A stretch of DNA of 64,000 nt from Pomphorhynchus laevis (lineage: Eukaryota > Acanthocephala > Palaeacanthocephala > Echinorhynchida > Pomphorhynchidae), in the NCBI GenBank assembly GCA_012934845.2, contig WNNJ02000915.1, positions 62,001 through 126,000 of the forward strand, given 5' to 3'. Positions 1 to 10,689 of this stretch are shown piece after piece; position 1 is the stretch's first letter, and every line of letters starts with the position of its first letter. The notes beneath the pieces are model-generated. The model was not told the DNA's origin. It was given only the letters and a program-made list of their open reading frames with translations, and searched no databases. The position numbers and the translations under genes were made by a program.

Positions 1-483
1 TCGATCAACTTGATCTAAACAGAGCAGTATCCACTTCCAAGTATTTAACAATAGCTCAACAAATCATAACACGATATCATCCTAGTGAATCTGAGATAGG
101 AAATTTCGTTCAGTTCATATGAAACTGATCGAAATTTAGGAAAGAGATATATAATACAAGCATATACTATAATAACTGCATCAGTTATTTGAAAAATAAT
201 TAATCAAGATATATGTAAAACTTATGCTCATCTGCAATACTTTTAAATTTAAATTAAAACCCCTCTCAGTTTATATGAATGAAATAGTTATAGTAATTAA
301 AGCACAATTCAAAAAAATTTGTAGGGTGATCGAAATTAATAAAATACTATTTCTGTATTAATTCTACAAAAGAATTTTTAGAACGCACAAAAGGAATAAA
401 TTATAATTATATTATAAATTATATTATATTCTTGAATTATATTATATTATATATTATATTATATTCCTTAATTATATTATATT
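1..483. other. AT-rich DNA, no gene seen
   Basis: I see no coding potential, RNA gene or recognisable element here. From about 405 to 482 it becomes a simple TTATATTA-type repeat that runs up to the truncated 5' edge of the next LINE fragment. Confidence 0.6.
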
Positions 484-975
484 GTTCTTTGGTTCGCCCA
501 CATCTTGAGTATTGTATTCAAGTCATTTTCCCGTTCATCTTCAATGAGAAAAAGACTACTGTATCTTGATCTCGTGGTAATTTGGGCACTTGTCAAATCC
601 TTTGAAGGATATTTCACAAATGTCATAAAGTTTAGAACAACAAATTGTCGTGGACATCGCCCCACGACAATTTATAGGGAATTAACCTTCTATAAATTTC
701 CCCCTGGTAAAAATCCTTGAGTAATGAGACACTCCCATCGGGTAATCAACATTTGGAATGTATTACCTGAGGAAATTGCTTGTGCCACCAGCTATTCACA
801 TTTCAAACTTCAAGTGAGGAAGTGGATTCATGACAGCTCGAGCATCAATCAGTGTTCAACTACCCATTTGGCTCATTACATTCTACACTTCATTTGTTTT
901 TTTTTATTTTTTTATATCAGCAGTGAACAGACTGAACAGCCATTTGCGGCTTTGTCTTGTACTCAATAATGATAT
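484..975 (+). mobile_element. LINE family B, 3' fragment (CR1-like reverse transcriptase end)
   Basis: This is a 5'-truncated copy of the LINE at 20440-24866. It starts in the RT C-terminal region: 484-530 aligns with 24284-24330, encoding something like VRPHLEYxIQ. It continues to a segment reading HRVINIWNVLPEEIA at about 736-782, against HRVLNIWNSLPEEIA in the better copy. The reading frame changes at least once. The 3' end has a hairpin, AGCC (938-941) with GGCT (948-951), followed by CTTGTACTCAATAAT. The better copy also has an AGCC/GGCT hairpin and a short AATAAT tail. It is a dead fragment. Confidence 0.75.
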
Positions 976-1494
976 GGTATAAAATATAATACATTAATCA
1001 TATCAAATAACTGTATCTATTGTTTGCAATGCAGAATTATACATCAACAAAATATTATTAAAATATTAACTTTACAAATTATAAATCAACTTTATGGATA
1101 ATAAACACATTTTGTATTAGAATAAAATAGTAGATAATCAAATTTTATCACAGGAAATAAGTCATTAGCATGTATTTGGCTCCGCTGCTACATTGCGTTA
1201 TGTATCAAAAGCAGGGGCGGAAACCAATAACATAGCAGTTACTCCTAATTTTAATATGTAATCAATAATCAATAATATGTAATAAATATCTAAATGCTCT
1301 CAGCACTAATTAAAATGCCGAGAGCGTGCTAGGTTGTCAATCAGAATAAAGCTTGTTTAACGGCATTAAAATTAAAGCTTGTTAGTTTAAAAATAGAGCA
1401 ACAACATCTATCTTAGGCAACTACGTAAAATTAATTAAACATTTTCTGCTACTGTTCAGAAATCGCAAAGCTTTTTGGATACAAAGTGATTATC
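976..1494. other. AT-rich spacer, nothing recognised
   Basis: There is no ORF of note, no obvious terminal repeats and no RNA gene. The only feature is a short duplicated word, TTAAAATTAAAGCTTGTTAG-like, near 1350-1385. Confidence 0.5.
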
Positions 1495-2150
1495 AGATAC
1501 AAAGTGATTCACATATCAAGGATTTGGGCGTCTGACTTTCTAGTAATCTAACTACGGCTATTCATACTTATTGTATGCACCTATTATCTTTTCTCCTTCC
1601 ACTACTATTTTGACTGTACCTAAAAACTTTGGTCAGTTCAGATTCAATTTTCTATCTGGGCGGTTTGAAAATTTGGAGACCCATTAGTAACAAAGCTAAT
1701 ATGCAGTGGTTTTAAGAAAAGTGCTGTTATCTACGTCGGACAGGTTGCATGAGTTCACCACTTGCTACTCATTTTATTGGAAAATATTAGATACAAAGTG
1801 TTTCACATATCAATGATTTGGGCGTCTAACTTTCTAGTAATCTAACTACGGTTATTCATACTTATTGTATGCACCTATTATCTTTTCTCGGTCCACTACT
1901 ATTTTGACTGTACCTAAAAACTTTGGTCAGTTCAGATTCAATTTTGTATATTGGCGGTTAAAAAATTTGGAGACCTATTAGTAGCAAAGCTTATATGTAG
2001 TGGTCACAAGAAAAGCGCTGTTGTCTTCGTTGAATCGGGTCGCATGAGTGCACAATTTGATGTGCATTTTATTGAGGAATACCAGATACAAAGTGTTTCA
2101 CATATCAAGGATTTGGGCATCTGGCTTTCTATTAATCTAACTACGGTTAA
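1495..2150 (+). repeat. 295-bp tandem duplication of a LINE RT scrap (two full copies plus a partial third)
   Basis: The block starting AGATACAAAGTG is repeated with starts near 1495, 1789 and 2084, a period of about 294-295 bp. The last, partial copy translates to IQSVSHIKDLGIWLS, which resembles the region after the RT palm (KDLGxxL) of CR1-like LINEs. A dead RT fragment therefore seems to have been tandemly amplified. Copies differ by scattered substitutions, so the duplication is not recent. Confidence 0.7.
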
Positions 2151-2622
2151 GCATCCCGGTTGTGTTATCAAAAGCAACACTTATGATATATTTGAAAAGT
2201 AGAACGTTTTCACTTTTGGATAAAAAAATCAGGATTGGCAAATGCATATTGAGTTATTTGATTTAAACATTTACGTCTGCATATCCAAGGACGAAATATG
2301 AAAACAACAAATTGGAGATGGTACTAACCCGCTAATCAAAGCTTATCTCATCTGCAAGAAGAATATCACGTGATGAGAAAGTGGTATCTCTTAATATTAA
2401 TACGTTACACGAGCTTTGGGATCACCGAGATATGTGATTAGTCTTAAAGGCAAAGCACGATCTCAACCATATCATCTCCGACCTTATTAAGCGTCACACA
2501 CCCATCTATTTACGAGGTCATGATATGACATTAGCTTATCAACAATTAACTCAATCCAAAACCAAGATATTCGTTCTGAAAACAGATAACTAGTATAAAG
2601 TTTTATAGTATCAACTGTTTTT
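2151..2622 (+). pseudogene. possible degraded LINE C-terminal region
   Basis: Short conceptual peptides such as LWDHRDM and RHTPIYLRGHDM recall the tail of CR1-like ORF2 proteins and follow the RT scrap in the same orientation. No continuous frame exists. The assignment rests on position and weak resemblance only. Confidence 0.3.
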
Positions 2623-3850
2623 TATCACCATTCTCCATTCCGATGTTACATAATCTTTCAGGTATCTTGGTCGTTTTCTTGTTCGTCTAGATCGATGCAT
2701 TGATATGTCCTTCACAGTTTAATGGATCAAGTCGTTTACATTTTTGACTGATTCGAATAAAAATACTTCGCCGGTTGCATTTCATTTTAGTCATTACACT
2801 GTTTTGGCAATGCTACTGTTACTGGTTCGTTACATGTAATAAAATCATGATTTTGCCGGATGTAACTGTCAGGGTCATTGAAAGTGGTTGTATCGGGCTG
2901 TGACTGAAGATTTGTAGAGTCTGGAGCAAGAAACCTTGTTAATACAAACGTCTCTCTGACCATTCATCATTCGAAGGCGAGCATAGTTATGGTTTGGATT
3001 TTATGATCCAATTAGGTAGGGATCATCTATTAAGCGATCGTTGCTTAAATAAAAACATCATACCATATGGGGTCTTGTTACTCGATGTGCTCAGAGACAA
3101 GCGTATAGAATTCAACACATTGGGTAGTACATCTTGCCAATTCTTTATTTTTCGTTTCAATCATGCAAATGTAAGCTAACAGATTTCTAAATTATCCCGT
3201 TGTATCGTTCAATTTGTCCATTTCATTGGGGATTGTAAACCGATGAATGCGTAAGTGTAACTTCAGTTACGCATTCATCGATTTACAATCCCCAAATGAA
3301 ATGGACAAATTGAACGATACAACGGGGAAATTTAGAAAGCTGTTAGCTTACGTTTGCATGGTTGAAATTACAAAGGGCGGATGACATAGATGACGCGACT
3401 CTGTCCAAATAGATGGTCTCTATTTGGACAGCCACAAACGTATATATACGTCTATTAGGGTGAGCAGATATCGCTTTTCGTTTCATGTAAGTATTGGTCA
3501 TTTAAATTGATAACCTTTCAAACGGTTTACAAACCTTAAGTTATTTCGCCACTGAAGGTTTAAAGAAATGTTGTTTGAGTGATGCACTACTAATAAAACT
3601 CTTAATAACTGCTTTGATGTCGATCAGAAAGGTAAATTCCAAGTTCTGGCAAAATGATACAAGCGTGCTATACCAGGGTAGCAAAGTTGATCGTGAATAC
3701 ATTTTGACGTCCGTATATCACATGTTTGATGTTGGTGTGAGATTGCATTATCTATTATATCTCTTGAGAGTAGATCTGCAGCATGATTATCTTTCCCAGC
3801 AAAATACTTAATATCGAACTAGTATTTGAAAAGCTCAAGTATTCATCTTA
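2623..3850 (-). mobile_element. Gypsy-type LTR retrotransposon fossil, pol fragment copy A
   Basis: On the minus strand this stretch holds broken pieces of a Gypsy pol, from the connection after RNase H through integrase. It shares its whole length with copy B at 4128-5343, with which it is collinear. No LTRs were found for it. It is clearly broken many times. Divergence from copy B suggests an old duplication. A roughly 100-bp fold-back (3155-3367) lies inside this copy and not in copy B. Confidence 0.65.
3155..3367. repeat. 100-bp imperfect inverted repeat (fold-back) inside the Gypsy fossil
   Basis: The left arm 3155-3254 and right arm 3267-3367 are complementary at roughly 94% by eye, with a 12-nt loop (3255-3266). 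At the tip, CGATGAATGCGTAA pairs with TTACGCATTCATCG. The sister copy near 4720-4800 has only the left-arm sequence, so the right arm is a local inverted duplication. Confidence 0.85.
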
Positions 3851-4127
3851 AAAAAGGATTTTTTTACGTGGCAAATTCGTGCCGGCGCACGCTTACATGA
3901 CACGAAGAAAGACAAAAATCTAAACCAAGTGTCGAGAAGGTGGGAACGGAGATGGTATTTGAATGTGATAAAGGAGGGAGCGCGGTGGAAGTCGAGAAAG
4001 AGTTGATTCAAGGCGAAAGGCGTCGACGAGAAAGGATCGAAGACCGTAGTTGTTGTAGTAATTGGGAACGTTGAGTAAGATGGAATGACGGGAACTCATC
4101 GACAGAGAGGTGGCGCGTATGTCAGTA
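3851..4127 (-). mobile_element. LINE A1, short 3' fragment
   Basis: This is a minus-strand, 5'-truncated tail of the A1 LINE whose longer copies are at 13870-15545, 25139-25645 and 34018-35150. The 3' end is near 3851-3870 (A-rich in sense orientation) and carries the family hairpin, CGTGC (3878-3882) with GCACG (3887-3891), followed in sense by a version of TTTGCCACG. It separates the two Gypsy fossil copies. Confidence 0.8.
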
Positions 4128-5533
4128 CATTCTCCGTTCCATTGTTACATAATCTTGCAGGTATTTTTGTCGTTTTCTTGTTCGTCCAGATCGACGCATT
4201 GATATGTCCTTTACAGTTTCATGTACCAAATCGTTTACACTTGTTGATTGATTCGATTAAAAATGCTTCGTCTGTTACATTCCCATTTCGCCACGATACT
4301 GCTTTGGCAATTCTACTGTTACTGGTTCGTTACATGTAATCAAATCATGATTTTGCCGGACGAGACTGTCAGGGTCATCGAAAGTGGTTGTATCTGAATG
4401 TGACTGAAGATTTGTAGAGTCTGGAGCAAGAAACCTTGTTAATACAAGCGTCTCTTTTCATCGTTTGAATGCTAGCATAGTTAGGGTTAACATACACAAG
4501 CTCGGCTTCTTTACAGGGCTGTCAAATTTGTTCTATTGAACCGTTTTACTAGAGTTTCATGATCTAATTAGGTAGGGATCATCCATTAAGCGATCGTTGC
4601 TTAAATGAAAACATCATGCCATATGGGGTCTTGTTAGTCGATGTGCACAGAGACAAGCGTATAGAATTCAACACATTGGGTAGTACATCTTGCCAATTCT
4701 TTATTTTTCGTTTCAACCATAACAGCTTTTTAAATTACCCCGCTGTATCGCTCAATTTGTCCATTTCATTAGAGATTGTAAATCGATGAATGCGTAAGTG
4801 TAATTTCTTGAGACAGCAAGAAATTACAAAGGGCGGATGATATAAATGATGCGACTCTGTTCGAATGGATGGTCTCTATTTGGACAGCCACAACTGTTTT
4901 ACTAATCATGTCATGACACACGAAAGCAAATGGGAAACGTGTATACTCGTCTATTGAGCAAATATCGCTTTTCGTTTCATGTAAGTATTGGTCATTTAAA
5001 TTGATAACCTTTCAAACGGTTTACAAACCTTAAGTTATTTCGCCACTGAAGGTTTAAAGAAATGTTGTTTGAGTGATGCACTACTAATAAAACTCTTAAT
5101 AACTGCTTTGATGTCGTTTAGAGAAAGGTAAATTCCAAGTTATGACAAAAAGATAGTGCGTGTTATACAGGGTGGCAAAGTTGGTTGTGAATATATTTTG
5201 ACCTCTGTATATCACATGTTTGATGTTGGTGTGAGATTGCATTACATATTATATCTCTTGAGAGTCGATCTGCAGCATGACTATTTTTCCCAGCAAAATA
5301 CTTAATATCGAACTAGTATTCGGAAAGCTCAAGTATTCATCTTATAATCTTATCATTTTTATTTTGCTTCTGTTTGGGTAAGCATCAACGACACATTGTT
5401 GATCTGTTACAACGGTAAATCGTTTCCCAAATAGATAATGACCCCAATATTCATGAAGCTCAATAAGCAGAAACCGGTCAGGGATTTGATTGCTGATTGA
5501 CTGTAATGGCTTCCAATACCCAGTTTTGTCCAT
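4128..5533 (-). mobile_element. Gypsy-type LTR retrotransposon fossil, pol fragment copy B
   Basis: On the minus strand the right-hand end (about 5340-5533) shows an RNase H-like segment with HYLFGKRFTVVTDQQ. It is followed by connection and integrase-like pieces, including a GQIERYSGV-like motif of the integrase core. It is collinear with copy A over 4128-5343. No LTRs are visible, and it is broken many times. It is related to, but clearly different from, the Gypsy element at 28215-32516. Confidence 0.7.
4799..4828. repeat. perfect 12-bp hairpin
   Basis: TGTAATTTCTTG (4799-4810) pairs perfectly with CAAGAAATTACA (4817-4828) across a 6-nt loop. It sits where copy A of the Gypsy fossil has its large fold-back. 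Confidence 0.85.
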
Positions 5534-6780
5534 TTCCCCCGTTTACTTATTAGTAACAACTATAATGCCGTATCGCTCTGCGATCCGGGGCAGGCTCTTA
5601 TAATATTCATATAATATAATGCCGAATCACTTTTGTGATCGATAAGAATTTATCCCTAGATGTTTACCAATTTTACACAAAGTAAACGATTTCTTGGTTG
5701 ATTCGGTTTTTCAATTGTGCTCAGCTTTGTCAGCGACTTATGGTTATATGGCCTTTAGGGATATTCGAAGATGATACAATTGCATCTCGTTATATCAGTA
5801 TATGGGCTTATTTTCTCACTAAAAGTGATACAACTTATGCATATTGATTTTTTGTCTTTTCGGGATAATTCGCAGATGTATGATGCTCATTTTTAATGTT
5901 TTCCGATTGTTTAAAGACTTTAGGTAATTTCCACATTTCCCCTCATGCTTTCAACCTAGTGATTTTCAACACGTAGCTGCGCAAAAACCACATGGAAACT
6001 ATCGAAAAATTTTTCTGAGGAATGATTATATCTTGCAATCTTCACCGTAACATGCTACCTCGTGTTGTGAAAATTCGAATTCTGGGATATGTAAAGACGA
6101 AAATTTGGAAACTGGCAATTATCTCATATTCTATAGCTGAAGACATTTTGCCTTTAAAAATATTTCTGGGATTGTTTGTTTCTTTGATGTGGTTATAAAT
6201 CCTTGCTCCAACAATCGAAAGTTATCCGATAAGTTAATATTTTAATATCCAGAGATATTAAGTCTTATTATATAATACGACTCAAAAAATGTTTTTACTG
6301 GATGATGTGTCGATCAGCTATACCATCCTAATAACTGATTTGGTGAACGGCAGATGGACTGTGGTAAACATTTTAATCTTACACATCTATTACACTCTTT
6401 TACAGAATCCTAAAAATAAAGCAATGAAACATTTAGAAATAAATATTAATTGATATTAATAATTTAAATAAATATTAAATTAATTGCTAAATATTTGATT
6501 GTTGGAAGGATTCTCCCCTATAATTGCTATGCCTTACCGATCTTTTGTCAGTAAAGAAGAGTAAACAAATCGAGCCAAGTGTATTTAAAATATTTTGTTT
6601 GTGTAGTATTCTTTATTCATGTAATTAAAAGATCAGCTTGCCTAGCGATTGTCATTGGGAATAATCTCAAGTCATCGAATGTCTACAGAATATTCGAGGT
6701 TGATTTTGTATACGCAATTTAATTTTTAAAGCTTTAGTGAAACAAATGTTGTTGAATTTATTCGAGTATATATTCGTAAT
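5534..6780. other. no gene recognised
   Basis: This is AT-rich sequence with frequent stops in all frames. A short direct repeat, ATAATGCCG(A/T)ATC, occurs at about 5564 and 5619. No element boundary could be placed. Confidence 0.5.
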
Positions 6781-7071
6781 GGAAAGCCCATACATATATG
6801 TTAGCTATCGAGTGATCCATGGAAAAAATAACTAGGTTCTTCGAATTAGTCTCTATTTAAGAAACATTTTACTTGTGTAAGTTCATATATATTAGCTATC
6901 AAGTGATCCATGGGCAAAAATGACTAGGAACTTTGAGTTAGTCTATATACGAACTATTTTATTTATAGAAAGTCTATATATTTTAACTCTCGAGTGATCC
7001 AATGAAAAATAATTAGCAGAGTATCCACTCTAGACTTAACGTATGCAGAGTATCCGCGCTAGAATTAACAT
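6781..7071. repeat. two small tandem repeats (about 91 bp x3; 28 bp x2)
   Basis: A unit containing TTAGCTATCGAGTGATCCAT recurs at about 6801, 6892 and 6983 (period about 91 bp, diverged). Directly after it, GCAGAGTATCC(A/G)C(T/G)CTAGA recurs at about 7016 and 7044 (28-bp period). Confidence 0.75.
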
Positions 7072-7099
7072 TATAGAACTAGACTGTTTTCATTATATA

Positions 7100-8558
7100 T
7101 AACAGCAATATGGCGCACGGTCAGAAACTACGAGGGGTACCCCTCCAAATACATTATGCTAAATGACAGGTAGTCGCACAGTGGTCATTCCATGCCACTA
7201 AAAACATTAGCACATTATCATTGCTCGAGGCTTACCATACATCGCACATATTGATTAGATCATGGAATTATTCTAGACAAACTTCTAGATGATTCCAGAC
7301 TAAAGGAACCATCATACAGTAATCTCTATCTACGCAGCTTACTACAGACATGATGGGTTAAGCACAATTGACCCTATATTTTCTTCTGTTCCAACTAAAG
7401 TGAATGTTGAAATTGAGAGTGTCTGGTCTTATATAAGTAAACATAAACCAGTGATTGCTAAAATTTCCATATGTATCACAACTACATCCGAGAGGCTCCC
7501 GGCAAAACAAAGACTTCTAAAACTTAGCCGACGTGCAGATTTCACCAAACTTAAAATCTACGAAATCTCATCTTCCTAATATATTCTTGACTATAACGAC
7601 CTCAATACTAGCTTCTTAATATTATGGAATGCTTTGACATTAGCATGCTCAAACCGTACCGACTTAAAAACATAATACCATCCAGATCATTGCGACATCC
7701 GTGTCTGTCAACTACGATTCATTTTTAATTCACTTAATTCGTAAACCAATCATTGATACATTCAAAGTAAACAAATGTACACCAATTTACTAAAACAGCT
7801 TTATCCGAAAACTCATATACATGAGATTCGACAGCTAAGAGAAGCTGAGAAGTTCCCGTGGAAACTTAACACTTTTTGAAAAAACAACGTATGAACTAAT
7901 ATATCAATTGGTGCGTGGAAAAGCATACTTCAAAGCGTTATATGTGTGACGTTATATCGTGTGACGCTTCAACGTGTCACACTTCAAAGCGTTGAATAAT
8001 AATAACCCTTTTGACTTAAGTTCTATTCCTTTTCCCAATGCAATTCGACATATTCTCCCGACTGATCTTAACAACTCTCTAAACTAACAATTTTCTGCCA
8101 ACATTAGACAGGCATGTTTAACAAAGTTTTTATTGGATACTCACTTCCCAAGTCCTTAGAGCAATCAGTAATTAAAGTAATATATAAAGGTTGTGGCAAC
8201 TATTCCGATCCGAATACATATCGCGGAATCACAACACTTAATCATTCTTTCAAATTCTCCTCATCCTTGCTTTCACGTCTCCTTTCTACCTATTATGAGA
8301 AACTCATTTCCAATCGAACAACATGGATTTCAAAATTGACATTCAACTAGCAGCACGCTAACCGAAGCTCGACATAATATTTATAGAATGATATTGTCCA
8401 GTCGTCGCGCATAAGCAGTTTTCATCGACTTTTCGATAGCTTTTGATAAGATCAACCTTCAACTTCTCATTAAAAAACTTAATTTTCAATATCACATATT
8501 CGGGGCCTTCCTCGACACATTACCTAAAAAAAGTTTGAGAAATAAAATCACATACATT
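7100..8558 (+). pseudogene. LINE E, 5' half (endonuclease and start of RT), interrupted by LINE A
   Basis: This is a degraded non-LTR retrotransposon. Around 7360-7480 it reads DPIFSSVPTKVNVEIESVW, then HKPVIAKI, resembling the end of an APE-type endonuclease (S/T-DHKP). At 8114-8350 a 78-codon stretch contains SLEQSVIKVIYKG and NTYRGITTLNHSFK, the usual start of the RT domain. About 8416-8480 reads AVFIDFSIAFDKIN, the first catalytic-Asp region. The remaining RT is found after the LINE A insertion at 13249-13680. Several frame changes and stops make it a dead copy. Confidence 0.7.
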
Positions 8559-8560
8559 TA

Positions 8561-8929
8561 TTCCTGTCAGTTCCAGATTATTCCTGTCAGTTCCAGATTA
8601 TTCCTGTCAGTTCCAGATTATTCATGCCAGTTCTAGATTATTCATGCCAGTTCCAGATTATTCCTGTCAGTTCCAGATTATTCATGTCAGTTCCAGATTA
8701 TTCCTGTCAGTTCCAGATTATTCCTGTCAGTTCCAGATTATTCCTGTCAGTTCCAGATTATTCTGTCAGTTCCAGATTATTCTGTCAGTTCCAGATTATT
8801 CCTGTCAGTTCCAGATTATTCCTGTCAGTTCCAGATTATTTCTGTCAGTTCCAGCTTATTCCTGTCAGTTTCAGATTATTCTGTCAGTTCCAGCTTATTC
8901 CTGTCAGTTTCAGATTATTCATGTCAGTT
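8561..8929 (+). repeat. 20-bp tandem array at the 5' end of LINE A (about 18 units)
   Basis: The consensus is TTCCTGTCAGTTCCAGATTA. The first ten units keep an exact 20-bp period, and later units drop one base (19 bp). The array ends at a GC hairpin (8930-8948), 26 bp before the ORF1 start codon. Because the apparent target duplication lies outside the array, it appears to be part of the element and could act like the promoter monomers of rodent L1. That role is an inference. Confidence 0.85.
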
Positions 8930-8948
8930 CCGCTCGCTACGGTCGCGG
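8930..8948 (+). promoter_or_regulatory. GC-rich hairpin in LINE A leader
   Basis: CCGC (8930-8933) and GCGG (8945-8948) can pair around TCGCTACGGTC. It is weak on its own. It is listed because similar GC hairpins precede the ORFs of two other LINEs in this window (37584-37606 and 42142-42166). Confidence 0.45.
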
Positions 8949-8974
8949 ATTGAGCTCAATCTCAATAAAAGGTC

Positions 8975-10300
8975 ATGCCTAAAAAAGCGCGATCTCAGAT
9001 CCCTGTTCCTGATCAAGCATTTTCCACATCGGAATGCAATGATGGTTATACCAGTTTTGAAATCGGATGTGATTCCAAAGATTGTGATGTATGGACACTT
9101 GTTCGTGTAAAAATATCCGACCACCAGGTGTATAAACGTAAACAGTTCACATGCGGTTTTTGTACATCAGTACGACTACTACAATTATACTGCTCCTCTT
9201 CTCCTGTATCACACACGACCACTCAGACCAATGCTGTTTTAGATGTTTCCCTCACATCAACACATGACTTCGCATCTTATAATCCCATTATTGAACCTAC
9301 TCTCTCACACACTCCTCGTTCAACTACGTACCAAACTTCCATTAATCTTTCTCATTCTAACAATGCTAAGTAAAGCTTTTCATCTCGTACCTCCTCTTTC
9401 GTATTCCTCCCCTAATCTAAATAAATCTCCAACTTCTTTATTCTCTTCACTTATTTCTTATTCGACCTCCTTCGTATCACTTCTCAATAATTTACATCAT
9501 TCCGTAAAAATCATATCCAGTAACATCTCCGATCAACCGATTCAACACTCCACTCCTGTTACACATGCTCCAATCTATCTTAATTCTCCTTACTCTACCT
9601 CCCACGTATCACTTTCCAATAATCTACATCCATCAAAATCATTTCCAGTCACATTTCCAATCAACTGATTCAAAAATCCACTCCTGTCACACATGCCAAA
9701 ACCTATCTTAATTCTCCTTACTCTACCTCCCACGTAACACTTCCAAATAATTTACACCCTTCCTTCAAAATCATCTCCAGTCACATCTCTGATCAACCGA
9801 TTCAACACCCCGCTCCTGTCACACTTGCTTCAACCAATATTAATTCTCTATCAAGCATCCCTGTCATTTCCACTTCTATCTGCTCATCTGCCTCGACTCC
9901 TACCGGCTCTGTCCGTCCACCACTTCCACGAAATCGTTTTCATTCGCGCGATCGCTGTATTATCATATCAAACTTAAAGCTTTCCGAATCTGCTTGTCCA
10001 CAATCTCGCCTCGATGATGATGTATCTGCTTTCAGGTCTATCCTAGCAACCGTTCTTTCTGATGATAACCCATCCATCTTCAAATAATATCGCTCATGTA
10101 TCCTTTATACGTTTAAACAAATCCACTAAATCTAATCATCTCAGTCCTCCACTCTTAAAAATTGTTTTCCAACATAGTTCACATGCCTCTTCGGTACTCT
10201 CCCAACGTTTTAAACTTCTTACCACTTCATATACTTGTCGTATCTTTCTTGATCGCTCCCCTTCTGATATTGCCCAGCCCAAATAAACTCGCATTGAGAA
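8975..10300 (+). pseudogene. LINE A ORF1 (zinc-finger and RRM-like nucleic-acid-binding protein), broken
   Basis: It starts at ATG 8975 (MPKKARSQIP). Residues 20-60 hold a Cys-rich motif, CDSKDCDVWTLVRV then FTCGFC, suggesting a PHD-like zinc finger as in CR1 ORF1 proteins. LINE B has the same CDVWT word at its ORF1 start. A low-complexity Ser/Thr/Pro-rich stretch follows. At about 9940-10290 an RRM-like domain is scattered over two frames (CIIISNLKLSES, LLKIVF, RIFLDRSPSD). ORF1 proteins of this type bind the element RNA. At least two frame changes are needed, so this copy cannot encode it. Confidence 0.65.
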
Positions 10301-10689
10301 ACATCGACGTGAAACAAACGGCGAGTCATCCTTATCTATACGGCAAATCAACGGAAATTTTCACGTTGTACACAAGGCCAAAAATTCGATGGCATCCCAT
10401 CTCTCCCCCTTGTCTTCTTCGCTAGTCGATCTCGCTCCTAAGCATACTTTTCATCTTAGTATATTCAACACTCGCTTCATTCTTCATAAAGCTGATATGC
10501 TCCTCGATACCTTCGATCAAAATTATCTATCGATATTCTCTGCATTACCGAATCCTGGCAATCTGACTCCGACGATCTTGCTATTCGTCGTATATGTCGC
10601 TCTGGTTGTTCTCTAGTTGAATCAGCTCGTCAAATTGCCTCTCATACATCCACTGCTTCTAACCATGGCGGTATTGTTGCCAAGCTCGT

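Noticed and set aside
8624-8982. Two overlapping ORFs of over 100 codons with repeating CQFQIIPVSSRLF-like peptides
   Set aside because: They are translations of the 20-bp tandem array in two frames. The periodic peptide follows from the DNA repeat and is not a protein gene.
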